DNA of 64,000 nt from an uncultured Bacillota bacterium (GCA_949297575.1 CASFTB010000004.1:33268-97267); one strand, 5' to 3'. Shown: positions 48,745 through 57,569, numbered from the stretch's first letter. A program made the numbers and translations. Notes: generated from the sequence alone by a model not told the origin.

Positions 48745-50043
48745 ATGCATATGTTCAGCCCTGAGATCGAAAAAGCAAGCCGAAAAGAATTGCGCGAGAT
48801 GCAGCTGGAGCGCCTGAAACACATCGTCGCCTATGCGTACGAAAATGTGCCCATGTATAAAAAGCGCTTTGATTCGATCGGCCTTAAACCGTCGCATATC
48901 CGCACGTTCAAGGATATCGAACTCATTCCGTACACGACGAAAGACGACCTGCGGGACAATTATCCCTTCGGGCTGTTTGCCGTGCCGATGAAAAAGATCG
49001 TCCGCCTGCATGCCTCTTCGGGCACGACGGGTAAACCCGTCGTGGGCGGATATACGCGCGCAGACCTTGACAATTGGTCTACCTGTATCGCCCGCATCCT
49101 GACGATGGCGGGGGCAACGGACGAGGATATCTTCCATGTCGCATTCGGCTACGGTCTGTTCACGGGCGGGTTCGGCCTGCATTACGGCGTCGAAAAACTC
49201 GGTGCCACCGTCGTCCCCGTCTCTTCCGGCAACACCGAGCGGCAGCTCATGCTGATGAAGGATTTCGGCGCGACCGCGCTTATCGCCACGCCCAGCTATG
49301 CCATGTATCTTGCCGAAACGGCGAAGCGGGAGGGGATCCTCAAAGACCTCAAGCTCCGCCTCGTCTGCATGGGGGCGGAGGCGTCCACGGCGGAAATGCA
49401 CGAGGCGCTCCGCAATCTTTTCGGCGCATTCCCCACGGAAAACTACGGGTTGACCGAGGTGGGCGGCCCGGGCGTCGCAGGGGAGTGCCGCGAAAAGGCA
49501 GGCATGCACATCAATGAGGACATGTTCTACGCCGAGATCGTCGACGTCGAGCACAACAGAGTGCTCGGTGAGGGTGAGCAGGGGGAGATGGTCATCACCA
49601 CGCTCGTCAAAGAGGGGATGCCCGTTCTCCGTTATCGCACCAAGGACATCACGTCCGTCACATACGAGCCCTGCAAATGCGGCAGGACGACCGCCCGCAT
49701 GGCGCGCGTCGTCGGCCGTACGGACGATATGCTCATCATCCGCGGCGTCAACGTCTTCCCGTCGCAGATCGAGAGCGTGCTTATGGGCATGGACGAGCTG
49801 GGTAAGATGTACGAGATCGTCGTCGACCGCGTCAATTACATGGACACCATCGAGGTGCGCGTGGAGGTGGATGACGCAAATCTCCTGACCGATTATTCCA
49901 AGCTCGAAGAGCTCGTCGCCAAGATCCGCCACAAGCTGCGCGTCGTTTTGCAGCTCGATGTAAAGGTCAAGCTCGTCGAGCCCTTCTCCATCAAGCGGAC
50001 GGAGGGGAAAGTCAAGCGCGTCACAGACCTGCGCAAAAAATAG
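48745..50043 (+). CDS. paaK: Phenylacetate-CoA ligase (first copy)
   Basis: 432 residues. An AMP-forming aryl-acetate:CoA ligase; in fermentation it runs in reverse with IorAB to yield ATP from aryl-acetyl-CoA. Adenylate-forming motif LHASSGTTGKPVVGGYT, then SYAMYLAE, NYGLTEVGGPGVAGEC and RYRTKDITS; the C-terminal domain has RTDDMLIIRGVNVFPSQIE. Start ATG 48745, with GGGGGAG upstream. First gene of a five-gene operon. Confidence 0.93.
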   Translation: MHMFSPEIEKASRKELREMQLERLKHIVAYAYENVPMYKKRFDSIGLKPSHIRTFKDIELIPYTTKDDLRDNYPFGLFAVPMKKIVRLHASSGTTGKPVVGGYTRADLDNWSTCIARILTMAGATDEDIFHVAFGYGLFTGGFGLHYGVEKLGATVVPVSSGNTERQLMLMKDFGATALIATPSYAMYLAETAKREGILKDLKLRLVCMGAEASTAEMHEALRNLFGAFPTENYGLTEVGGPGVAGECREKAGMHINEDMFYAEIVDVEHNRVLGEGEQGEMVITTLVKEGMPVLRYRTKDITSVTYEPCKCGRTTARMARVVGRTDDMLIIRGVNVFPSQIESVLMGMDELGKMYEIVVDRVNYMDTIEVRVEVDDANLLTDYSKLEELVAKIRHKLRVVLQLDVKVKLVEPFSIKRTEGKVKRVTDLRKK

Positions 50044-50090
50044 TTCCACGATTTCGTTAAAATCCATACATTCAGAGGTTAGGTCATTCT

Positions 50091-51809
50091 ATGAAAAAAC
50101 TTTTGCTGGGAGATTTTGCCGTCGCGCGCGGCGCATGGGAGGCGGGCGTAAAAGTTGCCGCCGCTTACCCGGGCACTCCCTCTACGGAGATCACCGAAGA
50201 GCTCGCCCGCTATGACGACGTTTACAGCGAGTGGAGCCCCAACGAAAAGGTCGCCCTTGAGGTAGGCATCGGCGCCTCTATCCGCGGCGCCCGCGCCATC
50301 GTATCCATGAAGCACGTCGGGCTCAACGTCGCCTGCGACCCGCTGTTCACTGCGTCCTATACGGGCGTGGGCGGAGGGCTGGTCATCGCCGTGGCGGATG
50401 ACCCGTCCGTCTTCTCATCGCAGAACGAGCAGGATACCCGCCTGACCGCGGTCAGCGCCAAGGTGCCCGTGCTCGAACCTTCCGACAGCGCGGAGGCGCG
50501 CGACTTCGCCAAGCTCGCCTTCGAGCTTTCCGAAAAGTACGATACGCCCGTCATTCTCCGCCTCACCACCCGCGTCGCGCATTCGCAGAGCCTTGTCGAG
50601 CTCGGCGAGCGCGAAGAGGCGCCCGTCCGTGCCTACGAGCGCAACATTCCCAAGTACGTCATGATGCCCGCGAACGCGCGCATCAAGCACGTCGTCGTGG
50701 AAGAGCGCATGAAGAAGATGGAAGAGGACGCGAACGAACTCTGCATCAACCGCATCGAAGAGGGGAGCAAAGAGCTCGGCATCATCTGTTCGGGCGGCGT
50801 CTATCAGTACGTGAAGGAGGCCCTGCCCGAAGCGAGCGTGCTCAAGCTGGGTATGGTCTATCCGCTCCCGTACAAACTCATTGAAAAATTTGCAAAGAGC
50901 GTAAAGCGCTGCATCGTCGCCGAAGAGCTCGCCCCGCACATCGAAACGCTCGTCAAGGCGGCCGGCATCGCTGTGGAAGGGAAGAACATTTTCCCTCTGT
51001 GCGGCGAATTTTCTGCAAATCTCATCCGCGTCTGCGTGCGCGGCGAAAAGGCGGAGGCGAAACCTGCCGAAGTTCCCGCGCGCCCGCCCGTGCTGTGTGC
51101 GGGCTGCCCGCACCGCGGCGTGTTTTATGTTCTGTCAAAGCTGAAGCTCAATGTTTTGGGCGACATCGGCTGCTACACGCTCGGCGCCGTTCCGCCCCTC
51201 GGCTCGATGGACGCGGTCGTGTGCATGGGCGCGAGCATCGGCATGACGGTCGGTTTCGATAAGGCGGACCCCGAGGTGCACAAGCATTCGGTCGCCGTCA
51301 TCGGAGATTCCACCTTTATCCACAGCGGCATTACCGGGCTCATCGACGCCGTCTACAACAAGGCGCCGATCACCGTCATCATCCTCGACAACCGCACGAC
51401 GGGCATGACGGGGCACCAAAACCATCCCGCAACGGGCAAGACCATCAAAAACGAGCCCACCTATGAGCTCGACCTTGCGGAAGTGTGCAGGGCGGTCGGC
51501 GTGCAGAGCGTACATACCGTCGACCCCGGCGATCTCGCGCTGCTCGAAAAGACGGTCAGGGAAGAGCTCGCCAAAGATGAGGTATCCGTCATCATCGCGA
51601 AGAAACCCTGCGTTCTGCTTACCAAAAAGCTGTATAACGGGTTCCGCGTCAATGAAAAGTGCAAAAAGTGCAGGGCGTGCCTGAAGCTCGGCTGCCCCGC
51701 CATCGTCAACGGAAAGGACGGCATCACCATCGACGTCTCGCTGTGCACCGAGTGCGGCCTGTGCAAGAGCGTGTGCAAATTCGGCGCGATCGAAGGGGAG
51801 GTAAAGTAA
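50091..51809 (+). CDS. iorA: Indolepyruvate:ferredoxin oxidoreductase alpha subunit
   Basis: 572 residues. With IorB it oxidatively decarboxylates aryl pyruvates (from Trp, Phe, Tyr) to aryl-acetyl-CoA, reducing ferredoxin. The N-terminus (LGDFAVARGAWEAGVKVAAAYPGTPSTEI) is the pyrimidine domain of the thiamine enzyme, the thiamine-diphosphate motif is in VIGDSTFIHSGITGLIDAVYNKAP, and the C-terminus has two 4Fe-4S sets (CKKCRACLKLGCP and CTECGLCKSVC). One base separates it from iorB. Confidence 0.95.
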   Translation: MKKLLLGDFAVARGAWEAGVKVAAAYPGTPSTEITEELARYDDVYSEWSPNEKVALEVGIGASIRGARAIVSMKHVGLNVACDPLFTASYTGVGGGLVIAVADDPSVFSSQNEQDTRLTAVSAKVPVLEPSDSAEARDFAKLAFELSEKYDTPVILRLTTRVAHSQSLVELGEREEAPVRAYERNIPKYVMMPANARIKHVVVEERMKKMEEDANELCINRIEEGSKELGIICSGGVYQYVKEALPEASVLKLGMVYPLPYKLIEKFAKSVKRCIVAEELAPHIETLVKAAGIAVEGKNIFPLCGEFSANLIRVCVRGEKAEAKPAEVPARPPVLCAGCPHRGVFYVLSKLKLNVLGDIGCYTLGAVPPLGSMDAVVCMGASIGMTVGFDKADPEVHKHSVAVIGDSTFIHSGITGLIDAVYNKAPITVIILDNRTTGMTGHQNHPATGKTIKNEPTYELDLAEVCRAVGVQSVHTVDPGDLALLEKTVREELAKDEVSVIIAKKPCVLLTKKLYNGFRVNEKCKKCRACLKLGCPAIVNGKDGITIDVSLCTECGLCKSVCKFGAIEGEVK

Positions 51810-51810
51810 C

Positions 51811-52362
51811 ATGGATATTCTCATCGTCGGCGTCGGCGGGCAGGGGACATTGCTCGCAAGCCGCGTTTTAGGCAAATATGCCCTGGAAAACGGATATGAC
51901 GTAAAGCTGAGCGAGGTGCACGGCATGGCACAGCGCGGCGGCAGCGTCATGACGTATGTCCGCATCGGCGAAAAGATCGCTTCGCCCATCATCGACGCGG
52001 GCTGCGCAGACCTCGTCCTCGCCTTTGAAAAACTGGAGGCGCTGCGCTACGTGCATTATTTAAAGCCGCAGGGCGAGGTGCTCTATTCCACGCAGGAGAT
52101 CATGCCCATGCCCGTCGTTACGGGGGCTGCGGAATATCCGCAGGGCATCGAGAAGAAGCTGCGCGGCACGGGCGTAGACGCGTTGGGGCTTGCCCTGCAG
52201 GCGGGCAATGCGAAGGCGGCAAACTCGGTCATGCTGGGCGCCCTCTGCAAAAAGATGGGTTTTGACCGTGAAAAGTTTGAATCCGCTCTTCTCGCGAGCA
52301 TTCCGCAGAAGACGGTGGAGATGAATAAAAAAGCGTTCGGGCTGGGTTATGGCGCGGTCTGA
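51811..52362 (+). CDS. iorB: Indolepyruvate:ferredoxin oxidoreductase beta subunit
   Basis: 183 residues. The gamma-type 2-oxoacid oxidoreductase domain: ILIVGVGGQGTLLASRVLGKYAL at the N-terminus and EVHGMAQRGGSVMTYVRIG, both highly conserved in KorC/IorB. GGAGG ends iorA. Forms the functional oxidoreductase with IorA. Confidence 0.95.
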   Translation: MDILIVGVGGQGTLLASRVLGKYALENGYDVKLSEVHGMAQRGGSVMTYVRIGEKIASPIIDAGCADLVLAFEKLEALRYVHYLKPQGEVLYSTQEIMPMPVVTGAAEYPQGIEKKLRGTGVDALGLALQAGNAKAANSVMLGALCKKMGFDREKFESALLASIPQKTVEMNKKAFGLGYGAV

Positions 52363-52385
52363 ACAAATTAAAAAAGGGGAAGATC

Positions 52386-53705
52386 ATGGCAAGATCAAAA
52401 GTTAAGGATTATATCTATCAGCCGGAGTACGAGTGCCTTTCGCGCACGGAAATGGAGAACTTGCAGAGCGAGCGCCTGAAAAAGACGGTGCAATATGTCT
52501 ACGAAAACTGCAAGCCGTATCGCGCGAAGATGGACGAGTTCAAGATCAAACCGTCCGACATCCGGAGCGTCTCCGACCTCTCCAAACTCCCGTTCACCGT
52601 CAAGCACGACCTGCGCGCGGCATACCCATTCGGCTTCTATTCGGCGCCGCAGCGGGATATGGTCGAGATCCACGCGTCGTCCGGCACCACGGGCAAATTG
52701 ACGGTCGTCGGCTACACGCAAAACGATGTCGACGTCTGGGCGGAAGTCGCTGCGCGCTCCCTCGCGATGGCGGGCGTCACCAAAGATTCGATCGTGCACG
52801 TCGCCTATGGGTACGGCCTGTTTACGGGCGGCCTCGGGGCGCACTACGGCGCGCAGAAGATAGGGGCGTCCACCGTTCCCGCGAGCGCCGGCAACACCAT
52901 CCGCCAGCTCACGCTGCTGCGCGATTTTGGTGCGACGCACCTGTGCTGTACGCCCTCCTACGCCATTTTCCTCGGAACGGAGATCGAAAAGGCGGGCATG
53001 AATATCGATGATTTCTCCCTTGTTGGCGGCGCTTTCGGCGCTGAGCCGTGGACGTATCAGATGCGCGACGAGCTCGAACGCCTGCTGCACATCGACGCGC
53101 TGGATATCTACGGGCTGTCCGAGATCAGCGGCCCGGGGGTCGCGATGGAGTGCATGCAGAAAAACGGCTGTCACGTGCAGGAAGACCACTTCATCCCCGA
53201 GATCATCGATCCGGAAACGCTCGAGCCGCTGCCCTTCGGCAGCGAGGGCGAGCTCGTCTTTACGACCATCACCAAGACGGGGCAGCCGCTTATCCGCTAC
53301 CGCACGCGCGACTTGTGTACGCTCACAGGCGGCAAATGTGCCTGCGGCAGGACGACGGTCAAGATGAGCAAGGTCAAGGGCCGTTCGGACGATATGCTCA
53401 TCATCCGCGGCGTCAACGTCTTCCCGTCCCAGATCGAGGCGGCGATCATGAATGTTTCGGGCGTCTCTCCCCACTATATGATCTACGTCGACCGCATCAA
53501 CAACCTCGACGTCATAGAGATCGACATCGAGCTCGCGGGCGACCTCACGCCGGACAGGGTCTCCGACCTCGAATCCATCAAAAAGAAGGTGGAGACGGAG
53601 GTCAATTCGTACATCGGATTGAGCGCAAAGATCAAGCTGTGCGAGAGCGGCTCCATCCGCCGCAGCGAAGGCAAGGCGGTGCGCGTCATTGACAGGCGTC
53701 AGTAA
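52386..53705 (+). CDS. paaK: Phenylacetate-CoA ligase (second copy)
   Basis: 439 residues. Clearly paralogous to the gene at 48745: IHASSGTTGKLTVVGYT, GLSEISGPGVAMEC, RYRTRDLCT, RSDDMLIIRGVNVFPSQIE. Bracketing iorAB with two ligases suggests different aryl-acetates (for example phenylacetate and indole- or hydroxyphenylacetate) or two roles, which sequence cannot decide. AAGGGGAAG precedes ATG 52386. Confidence 0.93.
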   Translation: MARSKVKDYIYQPEYECLSRTEMENLQSERLKKTVQYVYENCKPYRAKMDEFKIKPSDIRSVSDLSKLPFTVKHDLRAAYPFGFYSAPQRDMVEIHASSGTTGKLTVVGYTQNDVDVWAEVAARSLAMAGVTKDSIVHVAYGYGLFTGGLGAHYGAQKIGASTVPASAGNTIRQLTLLRDFGATHLCCTPSYAIFLGTEIEKAGMNIDDFSLVGGAFGAEPWTYQMRDELERLLHIDALDIYGLSEISGPGVAMECMQKNGCHVQEDHFIPEIIDPETLEPLPFGSEGELVFTTITKTGQPLIRYRTRDLCTLTGGKCACGRTTVKMSKVKGRSDDMLIIRGVNVFPSQIEAAIMNVSGVSPHYMIYVDRINNLDVIEIDIELAGDLTPDRVSDLESIKKKVETEVNSYIGLSAKIKLCESGSIRRSEGKAVRVIDRRQ

Positions 53706-53782
53706 AAGAAAGAGGGAGCGGCGCGCCTTTTGCGGCGGCTCCCGGACCGATTCGATTTTATATTAAAGGAGGAAAATGAATC

Positions 53783-54205
53783 ATGTTGGTCAAGCAGTTG
53801 TCCGTATTTATGGAAAACAGGCCGGGCAGGCTGTATAAACTCACGCATGCCCTCGGCAAGGAGGGGATCGACTTTGTCACCCTGTCCATTGCGGATACGA
53901 AAGATTTCGGCATCGTCCGCTTCATCGCGCGCGACAACGAACGCGCCTACGAGATCCTCAAAAAAGAGGGCTTCACGGTCGGCATCACGGAGCTGATCGG
54001 CGTCGAGGTGGATGACAAGCCCAACGCCCTCGCCGAGGTCGTGGCGTTGATGGAAGAGGCGGACATGAACATCGAGTACCTGTACTCCTTCGTCCTCACC
54101 AACCACAATACGGCGAAGATCCTCATGCGCGTGGAAGATACAGACCGCGCCGTGAAGATGCTGGAAGGGAAGGGCATCAAGCTCCTCTCCGAAAAGATCC
54201 TCTGA
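53783..54205 (+). CDS. Tandem ACT-domain protein
   Basis: 140 residues with two ACT domains: residues 1-70 (QLSVFMENRPGRLYKLTHALGKE) and 70-140 (IGVEVDDKPNALAEVVALM). Such small ACT proteins often lie next to paaK and iorAB in anaerobes and probably bind an aromatic amino acid for regulation (inference from context). AAAGGAGG precedes the start codon. Last gene before the terminator. Confidence 0.88.
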   Translation: MLVKQLSVFMENRPGRLYKLTHALGKEGIDFVTLSIADTKDFGIVRFIARDNERAYEILKKEGFTVGITELIGVEVDDKPNALAEVVALMEEADMNIEYLYSFVLTNHNTAKILMRVEDTDRAVKMLEGKGIKLLSEKIL

Positions 54206-54220
54206 TTTTTGCAGGAAAAA

Positions 54221-54249
54221 AGAGGCGGGGTGCATACCCGCCTCTGTGT
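54221..54249 (+). terminator. Terminator of the paaK-ior-ACT operon
   Basis: AGAGGCGGG (54221-54229) pairs with CCCGCCTCT (54237-54245), followed by GTGTTT. Confidence 0.75.
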
Positions 54250-54253
54250 TTGC

Positions 54254-54282
54254 TTGCATTTTTTGCTGCAAACGGTTACAAT
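54254..54282 (+). promoter_or_regulatory. Promoter of aspS
   Basis: TTGCAT (54254-54259), 17 bp, TACAAT (54277-54282). Confidence 0.7.
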
Positions 54283-54314
54283 AGAGTAGACATTTTTGAC
54301 GCGAGGTTTATTAT

Positions 54315-55646
54315 ATGGAAAAGATCGACGGAGTGATCCGCAATTCGTGCGTGGGCTACAAAGAGTTCCCTGCACATGTCGGCGAGATCGTGGAGATGAA
54401 GGGCATTATCCATCGTATCAGGGAGATGACGGGCTTTGCATTCGTCATCATTCGTACCGCGCGGGAGGTGGTTCAGTGCGTCTATTCTCCCGACTTTTCG
54501 GAGTACCGCATGGGCGAGGAGGTCGTCGAGGGCTGCTCCGTCAAACTTTCAGGCAAGATCGTCAAGGACGAGACGCGCGAGGGCAGGTATGAGATGCAGA
54601 TCCACGGGATCGAAGTTCTCTCGGCGCCGGCGGAGCAGATGCCCATCGTCATCAACAAAAAGCAGCTGGATAATATCCCGATCGACCTCAACCTCAACAT
54701 GCGCCCCGTTACGCTGCGCAACCCCAAAGAGCGCGCCGTTTTCAAGATACAGGAGGGCATCGCCCGCGGGTTCCGCGACTTTCTTCTTTCGCAGAATTTT
54801 ACCGAGATCCGCACGCCGAAGATCAACGCGCAGGGGGCTGAGGGCGGCGCGAATATCTTTAAGCTTGATTATTTCGGCAAGCAGGTATTTCTCGCACAGA
54901 GCCCGCAGTTCTATAAACAGATGCTCGTCCCCGTCTATGAGCGCGTCTTTGAGGTCGGCCCCGTCTTCCGCGCCGAACATCACGATACTTCCCGCCACCT
55001 CAACGAGTATATCAGCATGGACTTCGAGATGGGGTTTATCGACAGTTTTTACGACATCATGAACATGGAGACGGGCGCGCTCAAATATATCATGGCTCTG
55101 TTGAAGGCGGAATACGCGGAAGAGCTGTCTCTTTTGAACGTCGATCTCCCAGAGATCGCAGATATTCCTTTCATAAAATTCATGGACGCGAAGGAGATCA
55201 TCACCAAAAAGTTCAAGAAAAAGATCACGGATTATCGCGATTTCGAGCCGGAAGAGGAGCAGCTCCTCGGAAAGTGGGCGAAAAAGGAATTCAACTCTGA
55301 CTTCCTCTTCGTGACGCACTATCCTTCCGAAAAGCGCCCCTTCTACGCGATGGACGACCCGGAAGACCCGACCTATACGCTCAGCTTTGACCTGCTTTTC
55401 CGCGGCATAGAGATCACGACTGGCGGACAGCGCATCCACGATTATAACCAACAGGTCGCGAAGATGAAGGCGCGCGGCATGGATCCAGGCGACTTCGAGA
55501 GCTACCTGATGGCGCATAAATACGGTATGCCCCCGCACGGCGGCCTCGGGCTCGGGCTGGAGCGCATCACCATGCACCTTTTGGGCTTTAAGAACGTGCG
55601 CTATGCCTCCATGTTTCCGAGAGACATCAACCGAGTCACGCCCTGA
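54315..55646 (+). CDS. aspS: Archaeal-type aspartyl-tRNA synthetase (probably non-discriminating, AspRS2)
   Basis: 443 residues, much shorter than the bacterial AspRS (about 590) because the GAD insertion domain is absent. An OB-fold anticodon-binding domain is at residues 20-105; class II motifs are 2 (VGPVFRAEHHDTSRHLNEY) and 3 (GGLGLGLERITMHLLG), with QSPQFYKQML between. Such enzymes usually charge both tRNA-Asp and tRNA-Asn, with Asp-tRNA-Asn repaired by GatCAB (family knowledge; gat genes not in window). Own promoter and terminator. Confidence 0.9.
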   Translation: MEKIDGVIRNSCVGYKEFPAHVGEIVEMKGIIHRIREMTGFAFVIIRTAREVVQCVYSPDFSEYRMGEEVVEGCSVKLSGKIVKDETREGRYEMQIHGIEVLSAPAEQMPIVINKKQLDNIPIDLNLNMRPVTLRNPKERAVFKIQEGIARGFRDFLLSQNFTEIRTPKINAQGAEGGANIFKLDYFGKQVFLAQSPQFYKQMLVPVYERVFEVGPVFRAEHHDTSRHLNEYISMDFEMGFIDSFYDIMNMETGALKYIMALLKAEYAEELSLLNVDLPEIADIPFIKFMDAKEIITKKFKKKITDYRDFEPEEEQLLGKWAKKEFNSDFLFVTHYPSEKRPFYAMDDPEDPTYTLSFDLLFRGIEITTGGQRIHDYNQQVAKMKARGMDPGDFESYLMAHKYGMPPHGGLGLGLERITMHLLGFKNVRYASMFPRDINRVTP

Positions 55647-55682
55647 TCTTCGTACAAAAAGATCGTACGGAAAAAGTAAAAG

Positions 55683-55712
55683 AAAGCTGTCCGCTTGCGG
55701 GCAGCTTTTTTG
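55683..55712 (+). terminator. Terminator of aspS
   Basis: AAAGCTG-T-CCGC-TT-GCGG-G-CAGCTTT followed by a T run. Confidence 0.85.
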
Positions 55713-55771
55713 TCATAGATGTACGTTCGGTTCCCCGTTTTGTAAACAGTCACCTTAAATCATGAATCAGG

Positions 55772-55800
55772 TTGACATTTTGCGCAAAAAGCGATAAAAT
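55772..55800 (+). promoter_or_regulatory. Promoter of birA-bioY, right at the start codon
   Basis: TTGACA (55772-55777), 17 bp, TAAAAT (55795-55800). The birA ATG is at 55807, i.e. at the expected transcription start. Confidence 0.8.
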
Positions 55801-55806
55801 AGAGGT

Positions 55807-56769
55807 ATGGATCTGAAAGAAAAAATTTATTGCGAACTTGTGCGTGCCGACGGCCGCTATTGTTCCGGAGAGGCGCTTGCCGAGAAATTCGGCGTCAGCA
55901 GAAACGCCGTCTGGAAGGCGGTCAAGGCGATAGAACAGGAGGGGGGCGTCCTCTCCTGCATCCGCAAGCGCGGATATGCGCTCGTTTCTGGCGATTTACT
56001 TACGGCTGCAACTGTCGGAGCTTTGCTCGGTGACGGGTTCAAGGTCGGCGTCGTCAAAGAAACTTCCTCGACGAACGACGATGCCCGCGCGCTCGCAGGG
56101 CAGGGTGCGCCGTCATGGACGGCAGTCATCGCCGAGACGCAGACAAGCGGCAGGGGCAGGTTCTCGCGCCCCTTCTATTCTCCGGCGCGCAACGGTCTGT
56201 ATATGAGCGTGCTCATGCGCCCGCATCTTGCTGCCAAAGATACGCTCTATCTTACGACATGCGCCGCGGTCGCGGTGGCGGAGGCGATAGAGGCGGTCAG
56301 CGGAAAATATGCAGAGATAAAATGGGTCAACGATGTCTATATCCAAGGGAAAAAGGTGAGCGGGATCCTCACGGAGGCGTCTTTTGATATCGAAAGCAAC
56401 ACGCTCGGTTATGCGATCGTCGGGATCGGGGTCAACGTGCGCGGTACGATCCCGCAGGAAGCCGCTCCCAACGCGGCATCGGTCTTCGGAGAAGGGGCTG
56501 TGCCTGTGCAGCCCCGTGCTCGCCTCGCCGCCGAGATTTTGAAGCGCCTGCGGTTTTATTGCGAGCACATTGAGGAGCGCTCCTTTTTCGAAGAATATAA
56601 ACGCCGCTGTTTTGTCATCGGCCGAGAGGTCAAAGTATATACAGGGTCGGTCAGTGAAGAGGGGGTTGCCGTGGGTCTCGATGAAAATTGCTTTTTAAAA
56701 GTTCGGTTCAAAGATGGGGCGGTCAAGACAATTTCTGCCGGAGAAATATCGATAAAAGTTAATTTTTAA
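55807..56769 (+). CDS. birA: Bifunctional biotin-protein ligase / biotin operon repressor
   Basis: 320 residues. N-terminal winged helix-turn-helix (1-60; SGEALAEKFGVSRNAVWKAV) binds DNA; the ligase domain has TSGRGRFSRPFYSP (ATP/biotin loop), KWVNDVYIQGKKVSGIL and GIGVNV; C-terminal SH3-like domain at the end. It attaches biotin to carboxylase subunits and represses biotin uptake genes. Next gene is bioY. ATG 55807 coincides with the predicted transcription start, so the mRNA may be leaderless. Confidence 0.95.
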   Translation: MDLKEKIYCELVRADGRYCSGEALAEKFGVSRNAVWKAVKAIEQEGGVLSCIRKRGYALVSGDLLTAATVGALLGDGFKVGVVKETSSTNDDARALAGQGAPSWTAVIAETQTSGRGRFSRPFYSPARNGLYMSVLMRPHLAAKDTLYLTTCAAVAVAEAIEAVSGKYAEIKWVNDVYIQGKKVSGILTEASFDIESNTLGYAIVGIGVNVRGTIPQEAAPNAASVFGEGAVPVQPRARLAAEILKRLRFYCEHIEERSFFEEYKRRCFVIGREVKVYTGSVSEEGVAVGLDENCFLKVRFKDGAVKTISAGEISIKVNF

Positions 56770-56777
56770 GGTTTTTA

Positions 56778-56800
56778 TAGTAGTATGTCTGACATAAACA
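56778..56800 (+). repeat. Copy 5 of the GTACTATG-N4-ACATAAA motif, overlapping the bioY start
   Basis: TAGTAGTATGTCTGACATAA; the ATG inside the TATG half-site is the bioY start codon. In this position it could be an operator-like or translational element. Confidence 0.5.
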
Positions 56801-57366
56801 AGGAAAAACAGTCTGTTTTTTGCAAGCAGAAGATATCCATACGCCTCGCCGAATGTTCTCTCTTTGTTGTGCTGATGGTCGTATCGGCATTCATCAGGAT
56901 ACCCTTTCCGCTCGTGCCGCTCTCTTTTCAGACGGTCGTTGCGGTCTCTGCGGGGCTCCTTCTCGGTCCGTGGTGGGGAGCGGCCTCTGTCGCGATCTAT
57001 GTGTTTATCGGGCTTCTGGGGCTTCCCGTTTTTACAAACGGCGGTGGCTTTTCCTATGTATTGAATCTTACGTTCGGGTATGTGCTCGGCTTTATTGTTG
57101 CGGCCTTTGTCGCCGGCCTCGTACGGGGAGGTGCGCTTAAAAACCTGCCGCGCCTCATCATTGCTGCGGTCTGCGGGTTTCTTGCCAACTATCTTATCGG
57201 TGTCCCGTACTTTGCCATGATATGGCATTTCTACATGATGAACGGAGAGCTTTTGGACGCGTTGATCGTAAACAATCTCTTCTATATGCCGAAAGATCTC
57301 GTGCTCTGCATCCTGGCGGCTTTTCTCTCCCGTGCCGTTTCGTCGGCATTGCGCGGGAGACGGTAA
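56785..57366 (+). CDS. bioY: Biotin transporter BioY (ECF S component)
   Basis: 193 residues, six helices. BioY signatures: IRIPFPLVPLSFQTVVAVSAGLLLGPWWG in helix 2-3, YVFIGLLGLPVFTNGGGFSYVLNLTFGYVLGF. It brings biotin into the cell with or without an EcfAT module. ATG 56785 lies within a repeated TATG-N5-CATA motif; the ribosome site is weak (TTTTAAGG). Fifteen bases from birA, so co-transcribed. GC-rich region 57367-57475 after it shows nothing I can assign. Confidence 0.94.
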   Translation: MSDINKEKQSVFCKQKISIRLAECSLFVVLMVVSAFIRIPFPLVPLSFQTVVAVSAGLLLGPWWGAASVAIYVFIGLLGLPVFTNGGGFSYVLNLTFGYVLGFIVAAFVAGLVRGGALKNLPRLIIAAVCGFLANYLIGVPYFAMIWHFYMMNGELLDALIVNNLFYMPKDLVLCILAAFLSRAVSSALRGRR

Positions 57367-57475
57367 AGGGATATTTCTTGTTTTTTTATTGCGCCTTGCT
57401 GCTTGTCGGGGCACCTTTAGTTTGAAAACAGTTTTTTGTCTGGGTTATGGTATAAACGGGATCACGATTCCATAA

Positions 57476-57499
57476 AGAGGTCGTGGGTTCGATCCGACA
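57476..57499 (+). pseudogene. tRNA T-arm fragment, plus strand (copy 1)
   Basis: AGAGGTCGTGGGTTCGATCC is the variable/T-arm segment of a tRNA-Pro-like gene, without acceptor or anticodon arms. A near-identical fragment is at 57690-57713. Confidence 0.6.
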
Positions 57500-57540
57500 T
57501 AATGATAAAAAAGCGAAAGGGAGCTCCTTTCGCTTTTTTG

Positions 57541-57569
57541 TGGTCGAGGTGACGGGACTTGAACCCGCG
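57541..57569 (-). pseudogene. 3'-part fragment of tRNA-Pro
   Basis: 29 bases matching the CCA end, acceptor 3' strand and T arm of tRNA-Pro; homology stops abruptly at 57569, where repeat A begins. Its terminator hairpin (57512-57540) is preserved. Confidence 0.75.
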
